Notes under the pieces: model-generated
What the model saw: only the letters and a program-made list of their open reading frames with translations
What the model was told of the DNA's origin: nothing
Databases searched by the model: none
Program-made: the position numbers and the translations under genes
Origin: Deltaproteobacteria bacterium
GTDB taxonomy: Bacteria > UBA10199 > JACPAL01
Reading direction: 5' to 3'
Assembly (NCBI GenBank): GCA_016180855.1
Contig: JACPAL010000012.1
Coordinates: 1 to 43,731, forward strand
DNA: 43,731 nucleotides
Part shown: positions 25,789 to 33,542 of the stretch, one piece after another
How the letters are laid out: every line of letters starts with the position of its first letter
Numbering within the stretch: position 1 is the stretch's first letter

Positions 25789-26900
25789 ATACATCTCATT
25801 AACTCCTCGGGGGTGATCATTTTACCATCAATACGCGTCACCGACTGGACCTTCTTGTCAGGCAGAACGGACCTGATCTCGGAAAAATACTGACCGAGAT
25901 TGTGTTCCGGAACGATAATGTTTTCACAAGAGGCGGCTGCCTTTCTTATCCCGTTCTGCGCGACGGGCCAGAGCGAATGTACGACAAGAAGAGACACCTT
26001 CTTCCCCCGGCGACGCAGCTGTCTCACAGTCTCCCGGGCCGTTCGGGCCGCCAACCCATACGCAATAATCAATGTCTTCGCCCCCTCCTCCAAGTCTTCC
26101 TTGAGATACTCCAGTTCACTCCGATGCGACTCGATCTTCTCACTCAGATGACGGAGTGCCCGTTCCTTCTTTAACGTATCGGTCGCCAGAAATCCGCGCT
26201 CATCATGAATCGAGGTGTTGACACGTGAGTGAAGGTCTCCTCCCATTGCAAGGAAAGGGGGAACCTCTGAACCCTCCTTATAATGGTAAGGAAGAGACGG
26301 CTCTTTGCCGACCGTTCGATAGAGCGTCAAGGGAGCTTTATAATCCGAAGCAGAGACCGTCGCCTGGTTCATCACAAGCTCCTTGCAAGTCATGAGAAAG
26401 ACCGGTGTCCGAAACTTCTCCGCCAGATTGAAACACTCCATCGTGAGAGAGTAGGACTCGGCCAGGCTCGAGGGGCAGAGCGCAATCACGGGATATCCCC
26501 CCGATGTAACCCACCGCACAAACTGAATATCCCCCTCGGCGCTTGTCGTTGCCGCACCGGTTGCCGGCCCCATTCGCTGCACGTTCACAATCACGATCGG
26601 AAGCTCCGCCATCTGGGCAAACCCGATGTTTTCGGAATAGAGAGAGAGGCCTGGTCCACTGCTCGCCGTCATCACCTTCATGCCCGTCGCCGAGGCCCCG
26701 AGACAAAAACCGATCGAGGCGATCTCATCCTCTCCTTCAATCACAACCCCTTGAACCTGGGGGAGAAGTTTCGTCATCGCCGCGAGGATCCCTGAGGCGG
26801 GTGTGATCGGATAGCCGGCAAAAAAGCGACAGCCGGCATCGACCGCCGCACGGGCAATCACCTCACTACCGGTAACAAGTTCAAGCCCACTCGAGGTCAT
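25785..26900 (-). CDS. 2-oxoacid:ferredoxin oxidoreductase, alpha subunit
   Basis: The protein has 371 residues. It starts with the pyrimidine-binding domain (SEVIARAAVDAGCRFFAGYPITPAS, EDEIASIGFCLGASATG, SSGPGLSLYSENIGFAQMAELP) and ends with the transketolase C-terminal-like domain. It resembles KorA of 2-oxoglutarate:ferredoxin oxidoreductase without the N-terminal gamma domain, which is instead on the beta gene here. The ATG at 26900 has AAGGGGG 8 bp upstream; a TTG at 26906 is less likely. Whether the substrate is 2-oxoglutarate, pyruvate or a branched oxoacid cannot be told. Confidence 0.88.
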   Translation of the reverse strand: MTSSGLELVTGSEVIARAAVDAGCRFFAGYPITPASGILAAMTKLLPQVQGVVIEGEDEIASIGFCLGASATGMKVMTASSGPGLSLYSENIGFAQMAELPIVIVNVQRMGPATGAATTSAEGDIQFVRWVTSGGYPVIALCPSSLAESYSLTMECFNLAEKFRTPVFLMTCKELVMNQATVSASDYKAPLTLYRTVGKEPSLPYHYKEGSEVPPFLAMGGDLHSRVNTSIHDERGFLATDTLKKERALRHLSEKIESHRSELEYLKEDLEEGAKTLIIAYGLAARTARETVRQLRRRGKKVSLLVVHSLWPVAQNGIRKAAASCENIIVPEHNLGQYFSEIRSVLPDKKVQSVTRIDGKMITPEELMRCM

Positions 26901-26959
26901 TATCAATTCCCCCTTAAGGCATTACACCGATGACACAGGATCAACCAAACCTCAATGTT

Positions 26960-27724
26960 TTACGTCATCAAGAGAAAACCTTGATGAAGCAATCTCAATG
27001 AGACCCAAAAAATCAGAGCGGAGGTGACCCGTTGAAGAATCAGTTTGGGTAGCCTCTGTGAACCAAGACGGCTTCCAATCGCTCCCCCCACGAGGACCGC
27101 CAAGGCCAACGGCAAAAGGAGTTCGAGGGGAGGAACGGTCGCCTCCTTGGCAAACTGACCGATCAGGCCAGAAACCGAATTAACCAGGATAAAGACGCTC
27201 GACGAGGCGGCCGTCTGCTTGGCATTGGTCCATCCCAAAAAGTAGAGGATCGGTGAGAGAAAAATCCCTCCTCCAATACCGACCAGACCGGCAAGCCCCC
27301 CCAGCAGAAAACCAAGCGGAAGCCCTACGAGCCAAGAACTCTTCCAGGAAACATTACTTCGAATTGTAAAGGCCGACTCCGAAAGAAACATCCGGAGCGC
27401 AGCGGCAAGTAATGAAAAACCGAGCAGGAGTTGGAACATTTCCTTCTGAACAAGGACCGTCCCTCCCCAATAGGCGGCCGGAATCGACGCGACAATAAAC
27501 GGCACTGTCTTCTTGAATGAAAAGTGCCTCTCCTTGATAAAAAAATAACTGCCGCCCGTAACGACAACCAAATTACAGAGAAGGGCAACCTTCGGGATCA
27601 TGATGTGAGGAAGCGAGAAGAGAACGAGTAAGGCGAGGTAGGTCGATCCACCCCCAAAGCCGGCCATCGAGTAGATGAAGGCGGTTGCAAAAAATAAAGG
27701 GACAAGGGCCCACAAAGAGTCCAT
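26960..27724 (-). CDS. TSUP (TauE/SafE) family membrane transporter
   Basis: The protein has 254 residues with seven to eight hydrophobic segments in two similar halves. Each half has a GGG-containing turn (MAGFGGGSTYLALLVLF, GLVGIGGGIFLSPILYFLG), the hallmark of the TSUP family, which moves sulfite, sulfonates, or other small organic anions. It is 1 bp after moaC/moaB and is the last gene of the molybdenum-cofactor run, so an export or uptake role connected with the nitrogen or sulfur chemistry of the island is plausible. The substrate is unknown. Confidence 0.85.
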   Translation of the reverse strand: MDSLWALVPLFFATAFIYSMAGFGGGSTYLALLVLFSLPHIMIPKVALLCNLVVVTGGSYFFIKERHFSFKKTVPFIVASIPAAYWGGTVLVQKEMFQLLLGFSLLAAALRMFLSESAFTIRSNVSWKSSWLVGLPLGFLLGGLAGLVGIGGGIFLSPILYFLGWTNAKQTAASSSVFILVNSVSGLIGQFAKEATVPPLELLLPLALAVLVGGAIGSRLGSQRLPKLILQRVTSALIFWVSLRLLHQGFLLMT

Positions 27725-27725
27725 T

Positions 27726-28631
27726 TTAGTGACCTCCCCCCCTCATCATATTGTAGAGGTGCAGCACATTGGGAAAGATTGCCTGGATCGATTCGACGAC
27801 TCCCTTGGAGGAGCCGGGGAGCGTAATAAAAAGCGTTCCCCCTCGTACCCCGACAACCCCGCGGGAGAGCATCGCGTACGGCGTCCTCCTCTGGCCAAAT
27901 CCCCGCATCGCCTCGGCAATGCCGGGGACCTCACGCTCGATTATCTCGCTGACCGCCTCAACCGTTACATCTCTTGGGCCAAGCCCCGTCCCGCCCGTTG
28001 TCAGGACCAGTTGAATCCCCTCCTCGAACCATCCTAGAAGCTTCTGGCGGATTTTTTCCCGATCATCCGGAACAATTTCATAATGAAGAACCTTGACGGG
28101 AAACCGTCCCATCTCCTCCACAATCATTTTGCCGGATTTGTCCGATTTCTTGCCATCCGAGACACTGTCTGAAGTAACCAAAACGGCTGCGGTCAGCGGC
28201 TTAAGAAAGGTCTCCCCATAATCACTCTTCCCTCCCCTCTTCTCGACAAGTTTGGTTTCACCGATCACGACCTCCTTGTCGATCCCTTTGAGCATGTCGT
28301 AGACCGTCAACGCCGCAATCGTGGCAGCGGTGAGTGCCTCCATCTCAACACCGGTTTTGGCAATCGTTTTGGCCTCCGTTCTGATCCGAATCTCGTTTTC
28401 GCCTTTGTTGAAGGTGACACCGACAAAGTCCAGATGAAGTGGATGGCAATAGGGAATCAGTTCGGCAGTCTTTTTGGCGGCGAGAACCGCCGCCGCCCTG
28501 GCGACATTGAGGACATCCCCCTTCGGTGTCTCTCCCCTAAACGCCTTTTCAATCGTCTCGGTGCTGGCCAGGATCCGTGACTCAGCGACAGCCGTCCGGA
28601 GCGTCTCAATCTTTCCAGAGATATCGATCAT
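27726..28631 (-). CDS. moaCB: MoaC-MoaB fusion for molybdenum-cofactor synthesis
   Basis: The protein has 301 residues and two domains. Residues about 1-145 are MoaC (cyclic pyranopterin monophosphate synthase), with the KKTAELIPYCHPL and KTGVEMEALTA motifs. Residues about 150-301 are a MoaB/MogA-type domain with TTGGTGLGPRDVT and SRGVVGVRGGTLFITLPGSS, which activates molybdopterin by adenylylation. Such fusions are known. It begins 12 bp after moaA. It provides the second and a late step of cofactor synthesis. Confidence 0.92.
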   Translation of the reverse strand: MIDISGKIETLRTAVAESRILASTETIEKAFRGETPKGDVLNVARAAAVLAAKKTAELIPYCHPLHLDFVGVTFNKGENEIRIRTEAKTIAKTGVEMEALTAATIAALTVYDMLKGIDKEVVIGETKLVEKRGGKSDYGETFLKPLTAAVLVTSDSVSDGKKSDKSGKMIVEEMGRFPVKVLHYEIVPDDREKIRQKLLGWFEEGIQLVLTTGGTGLGPRDVTVEAVSEIIEREVPGIAEAMRGFGQRRTPYAMLSRGVVGVRGGTLFITLPGSSKGVVESIQAIFPNVLHLYNMMRGGGH

Positions 28632-28643
28632 GAATAACCTCCT

Positions 28644-29648
28644 TTACCCTCCAATCCCGTACATGCAGGGCGTCCTTTCTTCTTCCCACTGAGCAAAATT
28701 AAAATGGCTCTCCCGTTTTCCCTGCATAAGGTCCGCGATTTGTCGGGCAATCGCCTCATCGGAACAGTCCGGATCCCTCAACAGATCTCTCAAGGAGAAT
28801 CTCCCGTCATAGGCCAAACAATCCTGGAACCTTCCATCGGCCGAGATCCGGATCCGGTTACACCGCTCACAAAACGGCTGTGAAACGGGAGAGATGAAGC
28901 CGATCTCTGTTTCAAGTTCAACGACCCGATAATAAACAGCCGGGCCGCTTCCCCTCCGAAGCAGAATGGGGAGAAGTGTGTATTTTTCCGCAAGCCTTTC
29001 CCGAATCTCTCCGCAAGAAATGAAAGCTTGAGTCCTCTCACGGGCCGGGCCGATCGGCATCAGTTCGATCAGCCGCAGGATAAACCCTCGATTGACACAA
29101 AAGAGAAGGAGATTTTCGACTTCATCATCATTGAAACCTTTTTGGAGAACCGTATTGATCTTAATTGGAAAAAATCCAACCTTGCGAGCTACTTCGATGC
29201 CCTTCAGCACCCCTGAAAGATCGCCCCAACGGGTCACTTGTCTGAATTTTTTGGCATCGAGTGAATCGAGGTGAATATTGATTTTTTTCAGTCCTGCACC
29301 TCTCAGATCCTGGGCATACCTTTTTAAAAGAATTCCATTGGTTGTCATCAGAACTTCCTCCAACTGAGGAATTTGGCAAAGTTTGCGGACGAGATCTGGA
29401 AGATTTTTTCTCACAAACGGCTCTCCTCCCGTGAGCCTTACCCGGCGGATCCCGAGCGAGACGAGGATTCGAACGAGCCGTTCTATCTCCTCAAAAGTAA
29501 GAAGGTGGAGAGAGGGGCTTGCCCTGAGCGACGACGAGCGAAGCGAGGAGGAGTCGAAGGGCATGCAATACTCACAACGCAGATTGCAACGTTCGGTGAC
29601 CGAAAGGCGAAGATAATCAATCTTTCGTTTAAAGAGGTCCGATAACAT
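28644..29648 (-). CDS. moaA: GTP 3',8-cyclase MoaA with an in-frame repeat insertion
   Basis: The protein has 334 residues, a radical-SAM enzyme that starts molybdenum-cofactor synthesis. The first cluster motif is CNLRCEYC (Cys 21, 25, 28), and the second is CERCNRIRISADGRFQDC. The C-terminus ends in the family's Gly-Gly. ATG at 29648 has GGAGG upstream, and the gene overlaps the preceding one by 20 bp. Unusual: a 15-residue Ser/Leu/Arg-rich stretch (FDSSSLRSSSLRASP) sits directly after CMP, where relatives have a short acidic loop. It is encoded by the palindromic repeat at 29520-29563. The frame is kept, so the enzyme is probably functional. Confidence 0.93.
   Translation of the reverse strand: MLSDLFKRKIDYLRLSVTERCNLRCEYCMPFDSSSLRSSSLRASPSLHLLTFEEIERLVRILVSLGIRRVRLTGGEPFVRKNLPDLVRKLCQIPQLEEVLMTTNGILLKRYAQDLRGAGLKKINIHLDSLDAKKFRQVTRWGDLSGVLKGIEVARKVGFFPIKINTVLQKGFNDDEVENLLLFCVNRGFILRLIELMPIGPARERTQAFISCGEIRERLAEKYTLLPILLRRGSGPAVYYRVVELETEIGFISPVSQPFCERCNRIRISADGRFQDCLAYDGRFSLRDLLRDPDCSDEAIARQIADLMQGKRESHFNFAQWEEERTPCMYGIGG
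29520..29563. repeat. 44-bp palindromic repeat inside moaA
   Basis: The segment begins TGCCCTGAGCGACGACGAGC and ends GGAGGAGTCGAAGGGCA, with TGCCCT / AGGGCA as outer arms. It belongs to a family of short GC-rich hairpin repeats of the CCCTGAGC...TCGAAGGG type known from many bacterial genomes. It adds about 15 codons in frame between the first Cys motif of MoaA and the LTFEE segment. Confidence 0.72.
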
Positions 29649-30573
29649 CGGTTGCCTCCAGTTCTCGCAAATCACCCTCGGTGTTGACATTCCAGGCCAA
29701 TTTCCCGTCGATCGGGACCCAAACGATGTTATTAACTTCGCCGCAAAGCCCTCTCAAGGAGAGTCGTCCCTCTCGGAGAAAGCGACCGAACAGTGGCAGA
29801 AGTCTCCGCGAATAGAGGGCCATCAGATATTCCCGATTGTTCTCCCAAACCGGGACCGCCGCATCCGCCCCCTTTCCCTGTTCAATGATCTTGCGAATCA
29901 CCTCTTCACTGAGAAGCGGCATGTCACACCCCACGACAAAGAGGGTGTCATTAGAGGTCTGACGAAACGCCGTGTAAATTCCACCGAGCGGACCTTTGTA
30001 AGGTTCAAGGTCGCGTAGTAATGGCAGGTGGAGACGCTCGTACTCGGCAGGGTTGTTGGTCACAATGACCAGTTTCTGAAACAAGGGTGACATCACATTA
30101 ACCACTCGATCGATTAACGGAATCCCCTCATACGTGGCGAATGCCTTGTTCGAACCGAACCGGCTGGAACGCCCCCCCGCGAGGATGACGCCGGTGATCG
30201 GGACGACTGGAAGGTTTCTCTTCCAGATCGGGACCTTTTGTTTGATCTCTTCAATCAGAAACCGACAGGCCTCAAAAGCCTCGTGACGATGGGCCGAAGA
30301 GACCGCGACAACAACCGACACCTCACCGATCGGCACCCAGCCAACCCGATGAACAACGGAGACCTTTCGCAGGGGTGATCTTTTTTTGGCCTCTTCCACA
30401 ATCTCACAGAGCAATTTCTCCGTCATCCCTTTGTAGTATTCATAACGGAGCCCTTTAATCCCCGGCTCCTCCCGGACCGTCCCGATAAAATGAACGGAGG
30501 CACCCGCCTTCTGATCAGCCACAGAGGCCAGAACGTCAGAGACATCAATAGACCCTTCAGTAATTTGAATCAT
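29629..30573 (-). CDS. MoaE-MobA fusion for molybdenum-cofactor synthesis
   Basis: The protein has 314 residues. Residues about 1-125 are MoaE, the catalytic subunit of molybdopterin synthase (VHFIGTVRE, SSAHRHEAFEACRFLIEEIKQKVPIWK). From about 128 MobA follows, with its GTP-binding LAGGRSSRFGSNKA and GCDMPLL, which attaches GMP to make the guanine dinucleotide cofactor. The ATG at 30573 has GGAGG 6 bp upstream. It starts just inside the MoaD stop region, so MoaD and MoaE are made next to each other. This particular fusion is uncommon; the cofactor made would be the bis-MGD needed by Nxr. Confidence 0.9.
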   Translation of the reverse strand: MIQITEGSIDVSDVLASVADQKAGASVHFIGTVREEPGIKGLRYEYYKGMTEKLLCEIVEEAKKRSPLRKVSVVHRVGWVPIGEVSVVVAVSSAHRHEAFEACRFLIEEIKQKVPIWKRNLPVVPITGVILAGGRSSRFGSNKAFATYEGIPLIDRVVNVMSPLFQKLVIVTNNPAEYERLHLPLLRDLEPYKGPLGGIYTAFRQTSNDTLFVVGCDMPLLSEEVIRKIIEQGKGADAAVPVWENNREYLMALYSRRLLPLFGRFLREGRLSLRGLCGEVNNIVWVPIDGKLAWNVNTEGDLRELEATDVIGPL

Positions 30574-30574
30574 C

Positions 30575-30820
30575 TTAACCTCCGCTTGTGGGCGGGATAA
30601 AGGCCAGTTCATCCCCGCCTCTGATGACCGTCTCCGGAGCAACGTATTCGTTGTTCAAGGCAAAACGGGTCGATCTCAAAAACTGGCAGGCAAGTCTTGA
30701 ATCTTTAAAAAGAGAGAGGAAGAGCGTGCGGGCTTGCACAGGCTCATCCATTTCAATCTCCTTCTCGGATTCATGAAAATAATCCCGCAGGATAGAAAAA
30801 AACAGCAGACGGACCTTCAT
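30575..30820 (-). CDS. moaD: MoaD, small subunit of molybdopterin synthase
   Basis: The protein has 81 residues with the beta-grasp ubiquitin-like pattern. It ends in Gly-Gly (PPTSGG), the thiocarboxylate-bearing end that gives sulfur to molybdopterin. It overlaps moeA by 4 bp and its stop codon is 1 bp from the MoaE-MobA start. It works directly with the next gene's MoaE domain. Confidence 0.92.
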   Translation of the reverse strand: MKVRLLFFSILRDYFHESEKEIEMDEPVQARTLFLSLFKDSRLACQFLRSTRFALNNEYVAPETVIRGGDELAFIPPTSGG

Positions 30821-32025
30821 GCCCCCTCCTTAAATAATTCAAACAGAACCGGTTCACCTGTCCGAATCGTCCCCCTGGAAACTGGAATGATGAGAGTCGC
30901 ATTCGAGCAGGCGAGCGTCTTGAGTTGTGCCGATCCCTGCACACCCGCGGAGATCGCCTCGTATCGGCCGTCTTTGTACGCCACGACGCCGCGGAGATAG
31001 GTCTCGCGATCGGAAGACCCTTTGAATTCTTCCATCGCGATCGCCGTCTTTCTCACGGGAAAGCATTCGTCCATCCCCATCATTCTGAGGAGGGCCGGAC
31101 GAACAAATCGCTCAAAGACGATCAAGGCCGAAACGGGATTACCTGGAAGTCCGAAAATGAGTTTTTCCCCAACGGTCCCGAAGAGGAGTGGCTTGCCCGG
31201 CTTGATCGCCACCTTATGAAAGTGGATTTTGGCACCAATCTCGTCCAGGATTTTTGGGACAAGATCAAGATCCCCTGCCGAGACACCGCCGATCGTGAGA
31301 AGAACCTCTCCTTCTAATCCCTCCCTGATTCGGCTTGTCAGAAGGTCCGGCTGATCGGAGACGACGGCAACAGACTCCGGCGGAACACCCGCTTCACGAA
31401 GCGCCGCCACGAGGGTCGGCCCGTTACTGTTATAAATTTTTGCTCGTTGCAGGGGGGCACCGATCTCGACCAGTTCATTTCCGGTCACAACGATTCGAAC
31501 CCGCGGCCGCCGGAAGACCGAAACTTCGGCAATCCCCAACGCAGCAAGAAGTGATATCGTCCGTGAGGTTATCAAAACCCCATGCCGCAAGACCACCTCG
31601 CCTCGTCGAACATCTTCCCCCTTTTTTCGGATATTCTCCCCCTTGGAGACCTCATGATCAATCACTAGAGAATCCCCGTTCGATACTGACTCCTCAAAAG
31701 GAACGACGGCATCAGCCCCCTCGGGTACCGATGCCCCTGTCATGATCCGAACCGCTTGGCCTAAACGAACCCGAGGGGGCTCTACATTACTGCCAGCCTC
31801 TACACTTCCAATCACCTTGAACAAAACCGACGTCCTGTCGAAGGTTTCTTCACTACGAACCGCAAAACCATCCATCGCTGCGTTATCAAAGAGTGGCAGG
31901 TCAACAGGAGCCTTTACCGGGAAGGCGAGGATGCGCCCTAAAGCCCGATCCAACGGCAGAACCTCGGGGCCTGATGATAAAACAAAACTCTGAATTGTTC
32001 TCTGTGCTTCTTCGGCAGAGAGCAT
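30817..32025 (-). CDS. moeA: MoeA, molybdenum insertion protein
   Basis: The protein has 402 residues. MoeA features include RALGRILAFPVKAPVDLPLF...AMDGFAV near the start, the MoCF-like TIGGVSAGDLDLV and GLPGNPVSALIVFERFV, and a C-terminal domain. It inserts molybdate into adenylylated molybdopterin. The ATG at 32025 has AAAGGA about 9 bp upstream; another ATG at 32049 is possible, and the frame stays open to 32127. It is the first of the cofactor genes, after tatA. Confidence 0.93.
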   Translation of the reverse strand: MLSAEEAQRTIQSFVLSSGPEVLPLDRALGRILAFPVKAPVDLPLFDNAAMDGFAVRSEETFDRTSVLFKVIGSVEAGSNVEPPRVRLGQAVRIMTGASVPEGADAVVPFEESVSNGDSLVIDHEVSKGENIRKKGEDVRRGEVVLRHGVLITSRTISLLAALGIAEVSVFRRPRVRIVVTGNELVEIGAPLQRAKIYNSNGPTLVAALREAGVPPESVAVVSDQPDLLTSRIREGLEGEVLLTIGGVSAGDLDLVPKILDEIGAKIHFHKVAIKPGKPLLFGTVGEKLIFGLPGNPVSALIVFERFVRPALLRMMGMDECFPVRKTAIAMEEFKGSSDRETYLRGVVAYKDGRYEAISAGVQGSAQLKTLACSNATLIIPVSRGTIRTGEPVLFELFKEGA

Positions 32026-32181
32026 GGCGACGTTCCTTTCCAATTCCATCCACCTTAATCCCGCTTGATGCGGAACCTCGGCGCGACTTCGGGAGGCGGG
32101 ACCGTTTCCAATCCCACCCTGCCCCACCCTTCATGCCAGATCAAAGACCCGGTTTAGAAAGATGGAGTCGGATTCGTTTGA

Positions 32182-32361
32182 TTATGAAAGACCTACCTTC
32201 TTCTTAACCTCGTCGGTCTCCTGATCGACCTCTTTTACTCCCTTTTTAAAATTTTTGAAAAACTCAGCAATACTCGATCCCAGTTTCGGCAATTTGCTCG
32301 GTCCAAAAATCAACAACGCAATCGCTACGACAGCGGCTATCTCCCAAGGTCCAAGGCGCAT
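32182..32361 (-). CDS. tatA: TatA-type twin-arginine translocase subunit
   Basis: The protein has 59 residues. A short N-terminal membrane helix (about residues 6-20) is followed by FGPSKLPKLGSSIAEFFKNF, the amphipathic helix with FGP-LP-LG signature of TatA/E, and a charged tail. It lies between the hemerythrin gene and moeA, inside the nxr-cofactor run. Tat subunits dedicated to a molybdoenzyme cluster are unusual but sensible, because NxrA has a Tat signal and is folded with its cofactor before export. GAGGAT precedes the ATG. Confidence 0.92.
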   Translation of the reverse strand: MRLGPWEIAAVVAIALLIFGPSKLPKLGSSIAEFFKNFKKGVKEVDQETDEVKKKVGLS

Positions 32362-32439
32362 AATTTTATCCTCCTCATCAACTAGCTAAGTTTAATAAAA
32401 CAAGCACCCCTCCAAAATGACTCCTGACAGCAGGAGAGG

Positions 32440-32451
32440 TGATCTTCGTCA
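32440..32451. promoter_or_regulatory. Weak FNR/CRP-like site upstream of tatA
   Basis: TGATCTTCGTCA has one mismatch to the TGAT-N4-ATCA pattern seen upstream of other respiratory genes here. It lies about 80 bp before tatA in the 126-bp gap after the hemerythrin gene, which is the largest internal gap in the nxr-to-moaCB run. I find no good -10 box at the expected distance, so this is only a candidate for a second promoter serving tatA and the cofactor genes. Confidence 0.3.
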
Positions 32452-32487
32452 GGTACAATCTCAAGGAATCACAATAACTTTGAGCCA

Positions 32488-32961
32488 TTAGCAACAATGT
32501 TCATACCGTTCTGGGGGCACCTTTTCCATCTGGCGGTAGACCTCCGCAATCTCCCCTGCACTCATGAGGTGGTCCATCGCCGGATAGAGAATCTTCTCTT
32601 CCTTGAGGTTATGCTGGGACAGAACGGACAAAAGCATCGCCTCCTCGGAGTCGGTCTCAGGACTCCCTTTGGCCACCTGCGCATGGATTGCATCGAGCGC
32701 CTCGTGGATCTGCCGGTGCTCCGCACGCATGACTGACGTGGGGCCTGTCTTGGGGTTCACCCCGCTTTTTCTTTCAAAGAGCGGGAATAGGATATCCTCT
32801 TCCCAAATAATGTGACGTTGGAGGCCGAATTTGAATTCGACGAACGCCCGTTTCGCTTCCGTGAAATTTTTCCTCTTCAGTTCCTGAAAAGTTTTGAACA
32901 GAGAGCCCAATCGGTCATGATCCGCCTCGAAATATCCTTTCACCGTTATTTTTGTGTTCAT
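32488..32961 (-). CDS. Hemerythrin-like HHE-domain protein
   Basis: The protein has 157 residues forming a four-helix bundle with the diiron ligand pattern: HDRL (His) near the N-terminus, HIIWEEDILFPLFE, then EHRQIHEALD, and HNLKEEKILYPAMD. Hemerythrin-like proteins bind O2, sense it, or handle NO and iron. The start at 32961 has AAGGAGG upstream and overlaps the chaperone stop as TGATG. Within the nxr operon it may protect the enzyme's metal centres from NO or oxygen stress, or buffer O2. That role is inferred. Confidence 0.9.
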   Translation of the reverse strand: MNTKITVKGYFEADHDRLGSLFKTFQELKRKNFTEAKRAFVEFKFGLQRHIIWEEDILFPLFERKSGVNPKTGPTSVMRAEHRQIHEALDAIHAQVAKGSPETDSEEAMLLSVLSQHNLKEEKILYPAMDHLMSAGEIAEVYRQMEKVPPERYEHCC

Positions 32962-33542
32962 CAACAGCCTCCTTGTTCCATGCCGCATTCAAAATCGGTC
33001 GCAGAAACCGGGATTGGTTTCCATGCGGTCACCTTCTCCGGTGTCACTTCAAATCGCGAACATTCCTCGTCAATAAACTGTTGCAAGGTCTCACCCAGCA
33101 TCCGATAAAAGGGATGCCGCGCCTCCTGCTTCAGAAGGTTCCCTAAAAACGGGGCCCAACGGCCAAGATGATCGTGAAGAAATTTCGCCGCCGCCTCATG
33201 GCAAAGCTCTGCCTCTTCCGTTCGACCATTCTTCCGCGCATGCTCTTCCTTCAGAACGATCCAACTCATCCATTCAAGCTCGGCGCCGATGAAGTCGATT
33301 CGTTGGTGCGCCTCCGGCGCTACTTCAAACCCGAACGCCCTATAAAAACCGGCGATATCCGCCAGACTTTGTGTTTTGGCAAAAACCTCCTGATCGCCGT
33401 ACTCAGTTTCATAAGGGGAAATTCCTCCGGCGACCGTGAGCGAGAAGAGCCGGGCCTGTTCCGAACGGAGTTCTTCCAAATCCGGATCGGGAAGATGAAA
33501 GGAGGCGGCGAGCAATTGATACATCTCTGCCTTGGAATTCAT
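32961..33542 (-). CDS. TorD/NarJ-like molybdoenzyme chaperone
   Basis: The protein has 193 residues, all-helical, of the TorD/DmsD/NarJ family. YETEYGDQEVF, DIAGFYRAFGFE and ELEWMSWIVLKEEHA are visible family features. These chaperones bind the Tat signal of the catalytic subunit and hold it back until the cofactor and clusters are in. It lies between nxrC and the hemerythrin gene, with a 4-bp overlap to nxrC. It is the probable chaperone of NxrA. Confidence 0.88.
   Translation of the reverse strand: MNSKAEMYQLLAASFHLPDPDLEELRSEQARLFSLTVAGGISPYETEYGDQEVFAKTQSLADIAGFYRAFGFEVAPEAHQRIDFIGAELEWMSWIVLKEEHARKNGRTEEAELCHEAAAKFLHDHLGRWAPFLGNLLKQEARHPFYRMLGETLQQFIDEECSRFEVTPEKVTAWKPIPVSATDFECGMEQGGC

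Noticed and set aside
25279-25893. 204-codon + strand frame over the 2-oxoacid oxidoreductase genes and repeat copy 2
   Set aside because: It crosses two real genes and a palindrome, and the predicted protein has no family features.
32421-32436. Hairpin CTCCTG-ACAG-CAGGAG after the hemerythrin gene as a terminator
   Set aside because: No T-run follows the stem on either strand. The minus-strand continuation TCATTTTGG is not a terminator tail.
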